64,000 nt of DNA from Chitinophagales bacterium (GTDB lineage: Bacteria; Bacteroidota; Bacteroidia; Chitinophagales; CAIOSU01): contig JBBDNB010000027.1 of assembly GCA_040877935.1 (NCBI GenBank), forward strand, positions 33,730 to 97,729, read 5' to 3'. This document shows, in pieces, positions 45,415 to 54,481 of this stretch (its first letter is position 1; every line of letters begins with the position of its first letter). The translations under genes and the position numbers were made by a program. Under the pieces are notes generated by a model. It did no database searches, had not been told where the DNA came from, and worked only from the letters and a program-made list of their open reading frames with translations.

Positions 45415-46553
45415 AAACCATAGGATTTAACGTTCCCTACTTTACAGGCAAGGAAACAAAATACATTGAAGAAGCAGTGAAGTCAGCAAAGATTTCAGGT
45501 GACGGTATATTTACCAAAAAATGCCACGAATTCTTTGAAAGTAGATACGGCTTTAGAAAATGCCTGTTGACCACCTCCTGCACCGATGCATTGGAAATGG
45601 CGGCTATTCTGCTTGATATATTACCCGGGGATGAAGTGATTATGCCCTCCTTTACCTTTGTAAGCACAGCCAATGCTTTTGTGCTGCGCGGAGCAAAAAT
45701 TGTTTTTGCTGACAGCAGGGCAGATCATCCCGGGATGGATGAAACTAAAATTGAAGCACTGATCACGCCCAAAACCAAGGCAATCGTGCCCGTGCATTAT
45801 GCAGGAGTGGCCTGCGATATGGATATAATTATGACTATTGCTGAAAAACACAATCTGTTTGTAGTGGAAGATGCGGCCCAGGCCATTGACAGCTTTTATA
45901 CCGGAAAGGATGGTATAAAAAAACCATTGGGCAGCATTGGACATTTGGCTGCATTTTCCTTTCACGAAACCAAAAACATTATTTCCGGAGAAGGGGGCAT
46001 GTTGGTGGTAAACGATGAGCAATTTATCCAAAGGGCTGAAATCATCCGGGAAAAAGGCACCAACCGCTCCGCTTTTTTTCGCGGTGAAGTGGATAAATAC
46101 GGCTGGGTGGATATTGGCAGCTCCTTTTTGCCCTCGGATATGATTGCGGCTTTTTTGTTTGCCCAATTAGAACACATAGATGAAATCCAGAAAAAAAGGC
46201 TTAAGATTTGGACTGCTTATTACAAGGGTTTAAAAGTGCTTCAGGAAAATGGGAAGCTGCGATTGCCCTTTATTCCTGACTACGCCACTAACAATGCGCA
46301 TATGTTTTATATAGTACTAAATAATACAAAAACGAGAGATGAATTGATGGAATATTTGAAAGAAAAGGGAATAACAAGTGTTTTTCATTACCAGACTTTG
46401 CATAAATCAAAATTTTATAAGGATAAAAATGAAAGTTCACAATTCCGGAATAGTGAGCAATATGCTGACTGCTTACTTCGACTACCTATGTTTTATGAAT
46501 TATCTCTGACAGAGGTGTCAATTGTCTGTAAAAGTATAAAATTATATATATGA
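45411..46553 (+). CDS. wecE: dTDP-4-amino-4,6-dideoxygalactose transaminase, WecE-like
   Basis: 380 residues. PLP-dependent DegT/DnrJ/EryC1 fold: TSCTDALEMAAILLDI, EVIMPSFTFVSTANAFVLRGA, VEDAAQAIDS (the Asp that holds the pyridine) and the Schiff-base Lys in SFHETKNIISGEGG. The long FVSTANAFVLRGA and HYAGVACDMD segments match WecE/RffA, which aminates dTDP-4-keto-6-deoxyglucose to dTDP-Fuc4N. The substrate would come from rfbA products. Composition is visibly richer in GC than the preceding genes, hinting at a separate origin. Its stop overlaps the next gene's start. Confidence 0.87.
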   Translation: MKTIGFNVPYFTGKETKYIEEAVKSAKISGDGIFTKKCHEFFESRYGFRKCLLTTSCTDALEMAAILLDILPGDEVIMPSFTFVSTANAFVLRGAKIVFADSRADHPGMDETKIEALITPKTKAIVPVHYAGVACDMDIIMTIAEKHNLFVVEDAAQAIDSFYTGKDGIKKPLGSIGHLAAFSFHETKNIISGEGGMLVVNDEQFIQRAEIIREKGTNRSAFFRGEVDKYGWVDIGSSFLPSDMIAAFLFAQLEHIDEIQKKRLKIWTAYYKGLKVLQENGKLRLPFIPDYATNNAHMFYIVLNNTKTRDELMEYLKEKGITSVFHYQTLHKSKFYKDKNESSQFRNSEQYADCLLRLPMFYELSLTEVSIVCKSIKLYI

Positions 46554-48019
46554 GGGTGAAAACAAAAGTTATTCTAATTTCATTTTCTGTTTTGGTAAAA
46601 TTAGCAATGCTATTTGCGTTTGCTTATCAAACGAATCCAAATCTGCTTCATGATTTTAAATTGTATAATGAATATGCAGGGGATGCTCCGGATTATATTG
46701 AGCCGGTAGAAAATTTATTAACTCATGGTTCCTATTATTTTGGTGAAAACAATTATGCGGGCAGAATGCCTGGAATGACAGTATTATATCTTCCATTGCG
46801 ATTGTTGTTTGAAAAACATATTGCGCTTAATTTACTCTTAATTATTCAGACAATCCTGTCAGGAGTATCGGTGTTTTTTCTGGCAAAGCTTGTCTATAAG
46901 CGAACTTCGAACATCCGTCTTTTTTATTCAACTTTATTTATTTATCTTTTTTGTACATATGTTAGTAGGCATGATGCAGCTTTGATGACAGAGAGCTTAG
47001 CCGCAAGTTCACTCATATTTTCCCTTTATTATTTTAACAAAGCCATTTCATTGGATTTTGACAAAAAGCACCTGTTCTTTTCAGGGGCGTTCTTTTCCTG
47101 GTGTGTTTTCCTACGTCCATATATGTTACCTGTTTTTGGACTTTTTTGGCTGGTTCTCTTATACCATCACTACAAAGTGAGTTTTAAAAAAGTAATATTG
47201 CTTTCATTTATTTTTACCTCAACTTTTATTGTAGCAGACATAGCCTGGATCATTAGAAATTATAAGTTTGAGCATAAAATTGTCCCGTTGCAAAGTACTC
47301 TATATAAAGGCTATGATTTTACTGGCTGGTATAAATCTAAAGGTTATTTTATTTCATCATTTGGGGGTGATGGCTTATCGTGGAGTCCAAACAGTCATGC
47401 AGCTTGGTTTTCATCTGACGAATACTTAAAAAAGTATGGATTTGAAAGGCCTGGAATAGAAATTTTTCCAGAAACCTTATTTTACGAAGATCTGACTAAG
47501 GATACATTGAGAAAAGTACAGTCTTATATTATTGAACTGAGCAAAGATGCTGATCTTAAACATTTAGATAAAAAGCAAAGGGATTTTTATGAGAGCGAAG
47601 TTGTTCGAATATTAGATGAATTTAGAAATAGGTATATAGAAAATTACCCTTTTCAATATTATGTAGTTTCACCCTTAAAATATTTGGTTGAATTTACTGT
47701 TCTTCAGTCGTATACTTATTATTTGCCATACACCTTTAATGAAGCTAGCATTTTTGGGAAAATATTTAAAATATTTACATATTCGTATAATTTCTTAATT
47801 GTTCATGTTGGCTTTTTATCATTAATATGGTTGTTTTACAAACGGAAAATAGATAGTTTGAATTTCATTATTTATTTTACAATACTATTTATACTGATAT
47901 TTTTCCCGATTCTAAGAAGAGGAAGCGAATACAGAATGATGGTTTTGGCATTTCCATTGTTCATTTATGTAATAAATTATTTTATTTCTACCTTAAGGTA
48001 TAAGTCAATAAATCCATAG
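46550..48019 (+). CDS. Multispanning glycosyltransferase, GT39/ArnT-like
   Basis: 489 residues with about ten hydrophobic helices. A periplasmic loop after helix 1 carries DFKLYNEYAGDAPDYIEPVE, with the acidic residues typical of the catalytic loop in GT-C enzymes, and GRMPGMTVLYLPLR follows. GT-C enzymes use polyprenyl-phosphate sugars as donors in the periplasm. The ArnC-like enzyme at 42099 could make that donor. Acceptor unknown. The start overlaps the transaminase stop. Confidence 0.75.
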   Translation: MRVKTKVILISFSVLVKLAMLFAFAYQTNPNLLHDFKLYNEYAGDAPDYIEPVENLLTHGSYYFGENNYAGRMPGMTVLYLPLRLLFEKHIALNLLLIIQTILSGVSVFFLAKLVYKRTSNIRLFYSTLFIYLFCTYVSRHDAALMTESLAASSLIFSLYYFNKAISLDFDKKHLFFSGAFFSWCVFLRPYMLPVFGLFWLVLLYHHYKVSFKKVILLSFIFTSTFIVADIAWIIRNYKFEHKIVPLQSTLYKGYDFTGWYKSKGYFISSFGGDGLSWSPNSHAAWFSSDEYLKKYGFERPGIEIFPETLFYEDLTKDTLRKVQSYIIELSKDADLKHLDKKQRDFYESEVVRILDEFRNRYIENYPFQYYVVSPLKYLVEFTVLQSYTYYLPYTFNEASIFGKIFKIFTYSYNFLIVHVGFLSLIWLFYKRKIDSLNFIIYFTILFILIFFPILRRGSEYRMMVLAFPLFIYVINYFISTLRYKSINP

Positions 48020-48096
48020 CTTAAGGGTGTTTCATAATGAAGAATTGATTTTATATACTTTGCAGAGTCCTTAACATAAGGGTATTATTATAGGTG

Positions 48097-49545
48097 TTAT
48101 TCCTTCTTTTTCCTCAAAAAGAGGCTAACAATATTCATTTTCCTATTTAAAATGAACAAAAAGCCCACTGACATCAACATGTAGAAAAATAATTTCAGGA
48201 CAGTGAAAGTCAATGTTTGGTCGTCAACAACAGGCAACAAGGAAACTGAACAAGCCAATAGCAGTGTGCCAATAATTAGTTTGGTATTGTAGATGTTTCT
48301 TTTGTCCGCTTCTTTGTTGCTTAAATAAACAATCACGACTACATGTACTGAGAATGCAATGATTCTTGCTGCAACTGCACCGTAAATCCCATAGGGTTTA
48401 ATAAGTAAGTAACAGGCAATGACATCGGCAACAATTCCCGCCAATGTTGCCAGGAAAAGATATCGGTTGTATTTGCCGTAGTAAAAGGTCTTTATATTGT
48501 ACAACTGTCCCATGAAGATGATGTACAAACCTATTACCGTAAATGGTATATACTGATAGGCCACGATAAAATCAGGATTGCTCGACAACAAGGTCAGCAA
48601 CTCCCTTGAAAACCAGGATATACCAATGGCAACAAAGCCCGCTCCGGCAAAGATCAGGCTGATGATTTTTGCAATTTCTTTTTCCGGTTTCTCCCTGATA
48701 TTGGCAAATAGCCAGGGAGTAAAAGCATTGATGATGGCCTCTTTTGCAGAAGAAAAAATGGCTGCAAAAGTAAGGGCTATATAGTAGATGCCCGAAGCCT
48801 GCGAGCCGAGGTAGGCATTTAAAAAGAACTTGTCCACGCTTTCAAAGAGGATGTTCAGTACCGAATAAGGCAAAAGAGGTATTGCATAGTTCAGTGTACT
48901 TTTCAATATCTTTTTATCAAAATCAAAGGTATATTTCCTGTAAAACAAAAAATACAGGAGCAATGAGAATAAAGTAGTGTTGAGCAATACACCCAGTATA
49001 ATCCCCAACACATCCATGCCCATGATCACTACAAAAAAGAGGTTCAGCAGAATATTGATGCTGAAAAATGCAGTGTCCAGTATAAAAGCATGGTAGCCCC
49101 GGTGGTTTGCTTTCAGATAGACCCTGCAGGTATTCACGCTAGTATTCAAGGGTATGGAAAGCAGAAATAAAAACACATAGGGGTAAAAGGGGATGTCGTT
49201 CAATATGGGTTTCAGGATATAAGGCCCACTGAGTGACAAGAATGCCACAACGATCAGTCCGAATGCAAAAGAGGTGATTAATGTAGTGAATATCAGGCTG
49301 CTATGATCGCTGTTTTCTTTTTCAGATTCGTTGAAAATAAAGCGTGTTAATGCTTTGCCCAGTTCCAGCCCAGCAAATAGCGTAACGAATGTCCCTATGC
49401 TTTGGGTAATGGATAAAATCCCGTAATCACTTTTGGTGAGATAAAGTGAGAAAATGGGAAAAAATATAATAGAAGAAGCGCGCAGCAATACACTTGAAAT
49501 GGTATATAAAAATGAATTCTGCGCTACCTTTCTTAGAGTGGCCAC
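48097..49545 (-). CDS. Polysaccharide flippase, Wzx/MATE-like
   Basis: 482 residues with about 12 to 14 membrane helices. The first part QNSFLYTISSVLLRASSIIF and the FPIFSLYLTKSDYGILSITQS segment are typical of the Wzx/MVF superfamily. It would move the lipid-linked repeat unit across the inner membrane. It is convergent with the GT-C gene and transcribed with gmd (38-base gap). Confidence 0.88.
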   Translation of the reverse strand: MATLRKVAQNSFLYTISSVLLRASSIIFFPIFSLYLTKSDYGILSITQSIGTFVTLFAGLELGKALTRFIFNESEKENSDHSSLIFTTLITSFAFGLIVVAFLSLSGPYILKPILNDIPFYPYVFLFLLSIPLNTSVNTCRVYLKANHRGYHAFILDTAFFSINILLNLFFVVIMGMDVLGIILGVLLNTTLFSLLLYFLFYRKYTFDFDKKILKSTLNYAIPLLPYSVLNILFESVDKFFLNAYLGSQASGIYYIALTFAAIFSSAKEAIINAFTPWLFANIREKPEKEIAKIISLIFAGAGFVAIGISWFSRELLTLLSSNPDFIVAYQYIPFTVIGLYIIFMGQLYNIKTFYYGKYNRYLFLATLAGIVADVIACYLLIKPYGIYGAVAARIIAFSVHVVVIVYLSNKEADKRNIYNTKLIIGTLLLACSVSLLPVVDDQTLTFTVLKLFFYMLMSVGFLFILNRKMNIVSLFLRKKKE

Positions 49546-49583
49546 AATGTCTTATTGTGCTTATTAATGAAAATAAATAGCAA

Positions 49584-50732
49584 TTACTCAGCCAGTTGTT
49601 TGATGTGAAGCCCTTCTCTTTTAGCTATCAGGTCGCTTCTGAACAATTCAACATCTGAGCTGACCATGTCCTTTATCAGGTAATCCAGCCCATATTGGGG
49701 TTCCCATCCCAGTTTTTCCTTCGCCTTGCTTGCATCTCCAATGAGCAAATCCACTTCTGTAGGACGGAAATATCTTTCCGCAACGAACACGACTTCCTGT
49801 CCTTCCTTTAACTTGCCGTGTTTACCAACTATGGCAGAAGTGGTTTTGCCGTAAACCTTCTGATCTATGCTTTCCACATACCCCACTTCCTCAAGGTCCT
49901 TTCCTTTGAATTTAAGGTTAATGCCTACTTCCTTAAAGGCTTTTATTACAAAATCCCGCACGGTGGTGGTTTGACCTGTGGCAATCACAAAATCCTCCGG
50001 AACATTCTGTTGCAGCATGAGCCACATGGCCTCCACATAATCTTTGGCATGGCCCCAGTCTCTTTTAGAGTCGAGGTTTCCCAGGTAAAGCTTATTTTCA
50101 ATCCCTATGGCCGCCTGTGCCACACCTCGTGTAATTTTACGCGTCACAAAGGTTTCGCCCCTTACCGGTGATTCATGATTGAACAATATACCGTTACAGG
50201 CAAACATATCATAAGCCTCCCTGTAATTAACTGTAATCCAATAAGCATATAATTTTGCCACTGCATAGGGCGAGCGCGGGTAAAAAGGTGTTTTTTCAGT
50301 TTGAGGGACTTCCTGTACCAGTCCATAGAGTTCAGATGTAGAAGCCTGGTATATTTTTGTTTTTTTGTCAAGTCCCAACAGCCTCACGGCTTCAAGTACT
50401 CTCAAAACTCCAATGCCATCTGCATTGGCGGTGTATTCCGGTTCTTCAAAACTTACCTTTACATGGCTCATGGCAGCCAGGTTGTATATTTCATCTGGCT
50501 GTACTTTCTGAATGATTGAGGTGATGTTGAGTGAATCGGTCATATCGCCATAGTGCATAATGAAATTCCGGTCCTGTACATGGGTGTCTTGGTACAAATG
50601 ATCGACCCTTTCTGTATTGATCAAAGAACTCCTTCTTTTAATACCATGGACATTATAGCCCTTCTCCAGTAAAAATTCCGCAAGATAAGCTCCGTCCTGT
50701 CCTGTGATTCCTGTAATTAGTGCAGTTTTCAT
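49584..50732 (-). CDS. gmd: GDP-mannose 4,6-dehydratase
   Basis: 382 residues, normal length. NADP-binding [13 protein letters not shown] (Gly8-Gly14), the catalytic Tyr and Lys in [12 protein letters not shown], and the specific [16 protein letters not shown] and [19 protein letters not shown] segments are present. It forms GDP-4-keto-6-deoxymannose, used by the GDP-L-fucose synthase encoded at 30187. First gene of a minus-strand pair with the flippase. Confidence 0.95.
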   Translation of the reverse strand: MKTALITGITGQDGAYLAEFLLEKGYNVHGIKRRSSLINTERVDHLYQDTHVQDRNFIMHYGDMTDSLNITSIIQKVQPDEIYNLAAMSHVKVSFEEPEYTANADGIGVLRVLEAVRLLGLDKKTKIYQASTSELYGLVQEVPQTEKTPFYPRSPYAVAKLYAYWITVNYREAYDMFACNGILFNHESPVRGETFVTRKITRGVAQAAIGIENKLYLGNLDSKRDWGHAKDYVEAMWLMLQQNVPEDFVIATGQTTTVRDFVIKAFKEVGINLKFKGKDLEEVGYVESIDQKVYGKTTSAIVGKHGKLKEGQEVVFVAERYFRPTEVDLLIGDASKAKEKLGWEPQYGLDYLIKDMVSSDVELFRSDLIAKREGLHIKQLAE

Positions 50733-51012
50733 AATGTATATTCAAATTCAAAGGTAATGAAATTATCAAAATGCAAAAGGTCTAAAATTGAAGATCAGGG
50801 CAATCGCATCAAAACCTAAAGCATGAAAATATATAAACATATATTATATCATTTTTATTACTTAAAGCTGCTTAAATCATTAGTCCGGTAAGTTTTGCTT
50901 TGAAGGATGTGTCAAGACGACAAATGTCTCTGCAGGCCAAATACACCCTGGTTGATGTCGCCCTCGTATGTTAGCAAACATCAAAGTAAATTAGTAAAAT
51001 TTTCATCACATG

Positions 51013-51168
51013 GGGCCATATAGGTGGTAAGGATCGCCCTTGATAATTGGTTGCCAATATATCGTCTTGAAAGATTATTCACCTATATGGTTTCCTTTCT
51101 AAACTGAACAGTATCATAGGAATACCGCATTGTGGTATATCCAGCATCACGAGGTTGGTTAAGGAAAG
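51013..51168 (+). ncRNA. Predicted IS110 bridge RNA, copy 2
   Basis: Identical to copy 1, with target guides at 51034-51041 and 51065-51073 and donor guides at 51108-51115 and 51149-51153. The flanks of this copy differ from copy 1 outside the guide-matched bases, which makes it an independent check of the target match. Confidence 0.82.
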
Positions 51169-51190
51169 TCCCATAAAAACAAGAGAACTT

Positions 51191-52237
51191 ATGAAAATCG
51201 TAAAACACGTTGTCGGGATCGATGTATCTTCCGAGACATTTGATGTTTGCTTTAAAGCGGAGCTTGAGGATCAACAGAGGATAACCAAGGGTACAAGGTC
51301 ATTTGAAAACAATGCCCAGGGATTCCGTAAATATCTTGATTGGTGCTTAAAGCGCAACCATAAAGAGGTCGGGCTTACGCATATCCTCGAGGCAACAGGC
51401 GTTTATCACGAGAACCTATGTTATTATTTGCATAACCAAGGTGAGCAGGTATGCGTTTTATTGCCCCAGAAAGTGAAATACTTTATAAAGAGCTTGAACG
51501 TCAAGACCAAGACGGATACAACCGATGCGAAGGCGATTGCCGAATACGGCCTTTGCTGTAAGTTTCAATTATGGGAACCCCTCAGCGAGAACTTCAAACA
51601 TATCAGGGATTTATGCAGGACGGTAAGCCAGCTTAAGAAAAGCAAGGGCGCTCTCCAATCCCAATTACATGCCCTCAACAGTAGCCATAATTCAAACAAG
51701 GAGGGTTTAGGGGCAATGGAGCATTTGGTCAACGAGCACAAAAAAAGCATAAAAGAGTGTGAGGCTGCAATCCTGGCCCTATCAAAAGAAGATAAGGGAC
51801 TATGGGAAAAGGTGGAAAGGATAACGGAGATAAAAGGAGTCCAGGCACTAACCGTTCTAAAGCTATTGGCCGAGACCGATGGGTTTAGAAAAGTAGGCAG
51901 CATTAAAAAACTGGTCAGTTACGCAGGTCTTGATGTAATCGAAAACCAGTCTGGAAGCCGGCAAGGAAAAACAAGGATATCGAAGAAAGGGAACACGTTT
52001 ATCAGGGAGGCTCTCTATATGCCCGCATTATGCGCAACACAGCACAACAAAAATATGAGGGCGTTTTACGAGATGCTGGAACAAAGGCAGGCTACAAGTA
52101 AACAGGGGGTGGTAGCGGTAATGAGAAAGCTGTTGGTCGTGATATATTCCCTGTGGAAAAGCGGGAGAAAGTACAACGAGAACCACGAGTGGAAAGAAAA
52201 GGGCAAGGTTTCCCTTGCCCGCAGGATAGCTGTTTAA
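51191..52237 (+). CDS. IS110-family transposase, copy 2
   Basis: 348 residues, identical to the protein at 33379-34425, with the same catalytic residues. See that entry for domains. Confidence 0.95.
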   Translation: MKIVKHVVGIDVSSETFDVCFKAELEDQQRITKGTRSFENNAQGFRKYLDWCLKRNHKEVGLTHILEATGVYHENLCYYLHNQGEQVCVLLPQKVKYFIKSLNVKTKTDTTDAKAIAEYGLCCKFQLWEPLSENFKHIRDLCRTVSQLKKSKGALQSQLHALNSSHNSNKEGLGAMEHLVNEHKKSIKECEAAILALSKEDKGLWEKVERITEIKGVQALTVLKLLAETDGFRKVGSIKKLVSYAGLDVIENQSGSRQGKTRISKKGNTFIREALYMPALCATQHNKNMRAFYEMLEQRQATSKQGVVAVMRKLLVVIYSLWKSGRKYNENHEWKEKGKVSLARRIAV

Positions 52238-52305
52238 AACTTCCTATTTCTGTTGATACAAAAAAAGTGATTTTTTTGGTTTTATTTTGGTTTTTAACAC
52301 AGTAT

Positions 52306-52369
52306 CTTTCAGGGCTAACAACACAAGCCCTGAAAAGGGCGAAATATTTGTAAGGATGTGTGTGAGCGC
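52306..52369. repeat. REP-like palindrome, right part, interrupted by IS110 copy 2
   Basis: TTTCAGGGCT and AAGCCCTGAAAAGGGCGAA form the centre of the palindrome, followed by atatttgtaaggatgtgtg and gagcgc. The arm gcgctaacacacatcc at 33119-33134 is its reverse complement apart from few mismatches, so copy 1 sits in the same element. Confidence 0.75.
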
Positions 52370-52549
52370 ATCCTCAATTGGCAGGATGGATATGCTGCTT
52401 TTTCAGCGAGTCCCTCAATGGTAGATAAAACTGCAGCATACATTGCCAATCAGCATAAACATCACCGTGAGAAAGGTTTCAAAGAGGAACTTCGGACACT
52501 TCTGAAAAAACACAAGGTGGATTATGACGAACGTTATGTTTGGGATTGA
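52358..52549 (+). pseudogene. REP-associated tyrosine transposase (RAYT), C-terminal remnant
   Basis: The reading frame ends with WQDGYAAFSASPSMVDK, YIANQHKHHREKGFKEEL and VDYDERYVWD, the C-terminal part of Y1/TnpA-REP transposases, including the YIxNQxxHH helix with the catalytic tyrosine. The upstream two thirds with the HUH metal site are missing. The first few codons (up to about 52372) come from the palindrome, not the transposase. Flanked by REP-like palindromes at 52306-52369 and 52589-52668, as such genes usually are. Non-functional as it stands. Confidence 0.8.
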
Positions 52550-52588
52550 CCCACTGTAACAAAGGGCTACACCCTTCGTTTGTGAGAT

Positions 52589-52668
52589 GTCGCCCCTTCA
52601 GGGCTCCGCGTTGTTTTACAATTCAAGCCCTGAAAGAGCGAGATATATGTAAGGATGTGTGTGAGCGC
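52589..52668. repeat. REP-like palindrome, uninterrupted copy
   Basis: Contains tgtcgccccttcagggct, a short spacer, then caagccctgaaagagcgaga and taaggatgtgtgtgagcgct. It is the unoccupied relative of the IS110 target with one change in the core region (CCCC for CCCT). Confidence 0.75.
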
Positions 52669-52688
52669 TCCTCAATTTCTAATGGCGA

Positions 52689-52724
52689 TAGACTTCCAAA
52701 GTCTTTGAGACTTGGGAAGTCTTA
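52689..52724. repeat. AGACTTCC hairpin repeat, copy 3
   Basis: Perfect hairpin with a TTG loop, opposite in orientation to copies 1 and 2, preceded by the reverse complement of their tail (aatggcgatagacttcc). Confidence 0.65.
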
Positions 52725-52785
52725 CTAAATGACAATCCATGCAGAGGTTATTTGGGGCCTAATACGTGCCTTTTTATAAAACAGG

Positions 52786-52793
52786 TATATTTG
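52786..52793 (+). promoter_or_regulatory. Possible -7 box (TATATTTG)
   Basis: Exact TAnnTTTG match ending 7 bases before the ATG at 52800, so transcription would start at or next to the start codon. No good -33 element was found. Confidence 0.35.
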
Positions 52794-52799
52794 TGCCCC

Positions 52800-53945
52800 A
52801 TGTACAGGCTTTACCATCTTCTATTTCTTGTGGAGTTAAACATCTTTCTGATAGTTGCCCATTTGTATGCATTGTTTACAGGGCAAAAGAATCAAAAAGG
52901 GAGTGTCAGGAAAATTCTCGCCTTGCCATACTATCCATTGAACTATGCCGGAGGCCACAGCCGTATTGGAGACTGGAAACCCTATTTTGAAAAAGCGGGC
53001 ATTCAGTATGATGTGCACTGGGCCAGTACAAGTGAAGCGTTTTTAAACGAGTTGGACAAAGGAAGCCGCCTGCAAAATTATTTGTTTTATCACCAGCTAA
53101 TGTTCAGGCGCTTTAAAGTTATTTTTCGATTGCAGCAATACGATACCATATGGATACAAAGGGCTTTTGTGCCTTTTTACCCCTTCACTGATGCATATTT
53201 TGAACCGATTTTGAGGAAAATCAACAACAGAATTATTGTGGACTATTACGATGCAGATTACTGCTCTAATTATAAGCTGACACTCAACACTGCAAAATCG
53301 GCCTATAAAGTAACAGTGGCTGGGCCATACCTGGTTAATTTCTTTGCTGAAAAAGGCATAAAAACCAGTTTTGTAAGGTTTGCCATGAATTACAGGGAGT
53401 ACAAACTTCACGGGCATAAAAGTGATGATAAAATTGTGCTGGGCTGGATGGGATCTCCTGCCAATTTTAAAAATGTTTTAGATATTGAAAACGAGCTTTT
53501 AAAAATTGAAAATCAATTTCCACAAATAGAGTTTCATTTTATCTGCCGGGAGGTACCCGATTTAAAATTAAAAAGGTATAAGAATTACAAATGGGGAGAC
53601 CCCGGTTTTGATTACCACAAGGCCATTGCCAATTTTGATATTGGCCTGGCACCTATGATCCACGCTACAGAGCGCGACAAAGCCAAAACAGCCTTTAAGA
53701 CACTGGAATATATGGCTAGTGGACTTGCATTTATGACCTCGCCATGGGGTATATCCGATCAGTTAAAAGACAATGAAAACTGTCTTTTTGCCAATACAAA
53801 AGAAGAATGGGAACTGAAACTCTCTATATTGGTTAGGGACAAAGTCCTAAGGCAAAAACTTGGGCAAAATGCCCGGAAAACTTTAGAGCAATATCACTCC
53901 TATGACAATGTTTTTGAATCACTGCAGCAAGCATTGACACATTAG
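52800..53945 (+). CDS. Glycosyltransferase, GT4-like
   Basis: 381 residues. An N-terminal hydrophobic helix (about 5-25) may anchor the protein. Later motifs such as KIVLGWMGSPANFKNVLDIE, IEFHFICREV, and GLAPMIHATERDKAKTAFKTLEYMASGLAFMTS are those of the GT4 C-terminal nucleotide-sugar-binding domain, with a EYMASG motif in place of the usual E-x7-E segment. I chose the start at 52800; no other Met occurs early. It opens the second plus-strand glycan run. Confidence 0.83.
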   Translation: MYRLYHLLFLVELNIFLIVAHLYALFTGQKNQKGSVRKILALPYYPLNYAGGHSRIGDWKPYFEKAGIQYDVHWASTSEAFLNELDKGSRLQNYLFYHQLMFRRFKVIFRLQQYDTIWIQRAFVPFYPFTDAYFEPILRKINNRIIVDYYDADYCSNYKLTLNTAKSAYKVTVAGPYLVNFFAEKGIKTSFVRFAMNYREYKLHGHKSDDKIVLGWMGSPANFKNVLDIENELLKIENQFPQIEFHFICREVPDLKLKRYKNYKWGDPGFDYHKAIANFDIGLAPMIHATERDKAKTAFKTLEYMASGLAFMTSPWGISDQLKDNENCLFANTKEEWELKLSILVRDKVLRQKLGQNARKTLEQYHSYDNVFESLQQALTH

Positions 53946-53995
53946 GCGATGAATAAAAATTGCTTTACTTTTGAAAACCAATACAAGCTTATAAA

Positions 53996-54481
53996 ATGAA
54001 TAATAAAGTAGTCAATGCAATAGTCCCCACAAATGACAAATTTGTTGATGATAAAATAGTGCGGTTCAACCCTTCCTGTAATTTGGAAACTGTGCGGGAT
54101 GGCAGAGGTGGGATTTTTACCTGGGTGCCCCCAGAGCCCATTCTTGAGTGGAACATGCTTATTTTCCACCCCAATAAAATAAGGGGAAACCACTACCATT
54201 TAGAATTTGTGGAATACTTTATGGTTGTAGAAGGATATGGTACGATGGTATCCAGAGATAAGGCGGGTAAAGAAGTCTTTTATCATTTGTCCAAAGGACA
54301 ATGCTTAAGGGTGCCCATAGGGGTACCACACGCCTTTTATGCGATTGAGTTTACTACTGCAATGGCTTTCTTGACCAAGCGCTGGGATGATTGTGATCCG
54401 CCAATAATTTTTGAAGATGTGATCAATAGCAGCAATGACCCAACAGCTTTTCCCGTAACACCACCAAAACCAAATAAGTAA
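53996..54481 (+). CDS. Cupin-domain protein
   Basis: 161 residues. Cupin motif 1 appears as RGNHYHLEFVEYFMVVEG (two His and a Glu) and motif 2 as KGQCLRVPIGVPHAFYAIE. Similar to small cupins of capsule clusters (the FdtA/CapF-end type), which are sugar isomerases or epimerases or of unknown role. The metal-binding positions are present. Its stop overlaps the next start (TAATG), so it works with the following epimerase gene. Confidence 0.8.
   Translation: MNNKVVNAIVPTNDKFVDDKIVRFNPSCNLETVRDGRGGIFTWVPPEPILEWNMLIFHPNKIRGNHYHLEFVEYFMVVEGYGTMVSRDKAGKEVFYHLSKGQCLRVPIGVPHAFYAIEFTTAMAFLTKRWDDCDPPIIFEDVINSSNDPTAFPVTPPKPNK

Larger units (their letters stand above)
50963..52305 (+). mobile_element. IS110-family insertion sequence, copy 2
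   Basis: Base-for-base the same as copy 1 at 33151-34493 and in the same orientation, 17,812 bases away. Common sequence extends slightly beyond the ends (50958-52316), because both copies use the same target TCGCC-CT-TTCAGGGCT. The right flank continues into the right arm of the REP-like palindrome (52306-52369). Confidence 0.92.

Noticed and set aside
33151..52305. Composite transposon formed by the two IS110 copies
   Set aside because: IS110 recombinases move single elements through a circle and are not known to mobilise the DNA between copies. Both insertions have their own intact target flanks, so they look independent.
52540..52728. A short protein at 52540-52728
   Set aside because: It is made of the palindrome and hairpin repeat sequences and starts in the last codons of the RAYT remnant.
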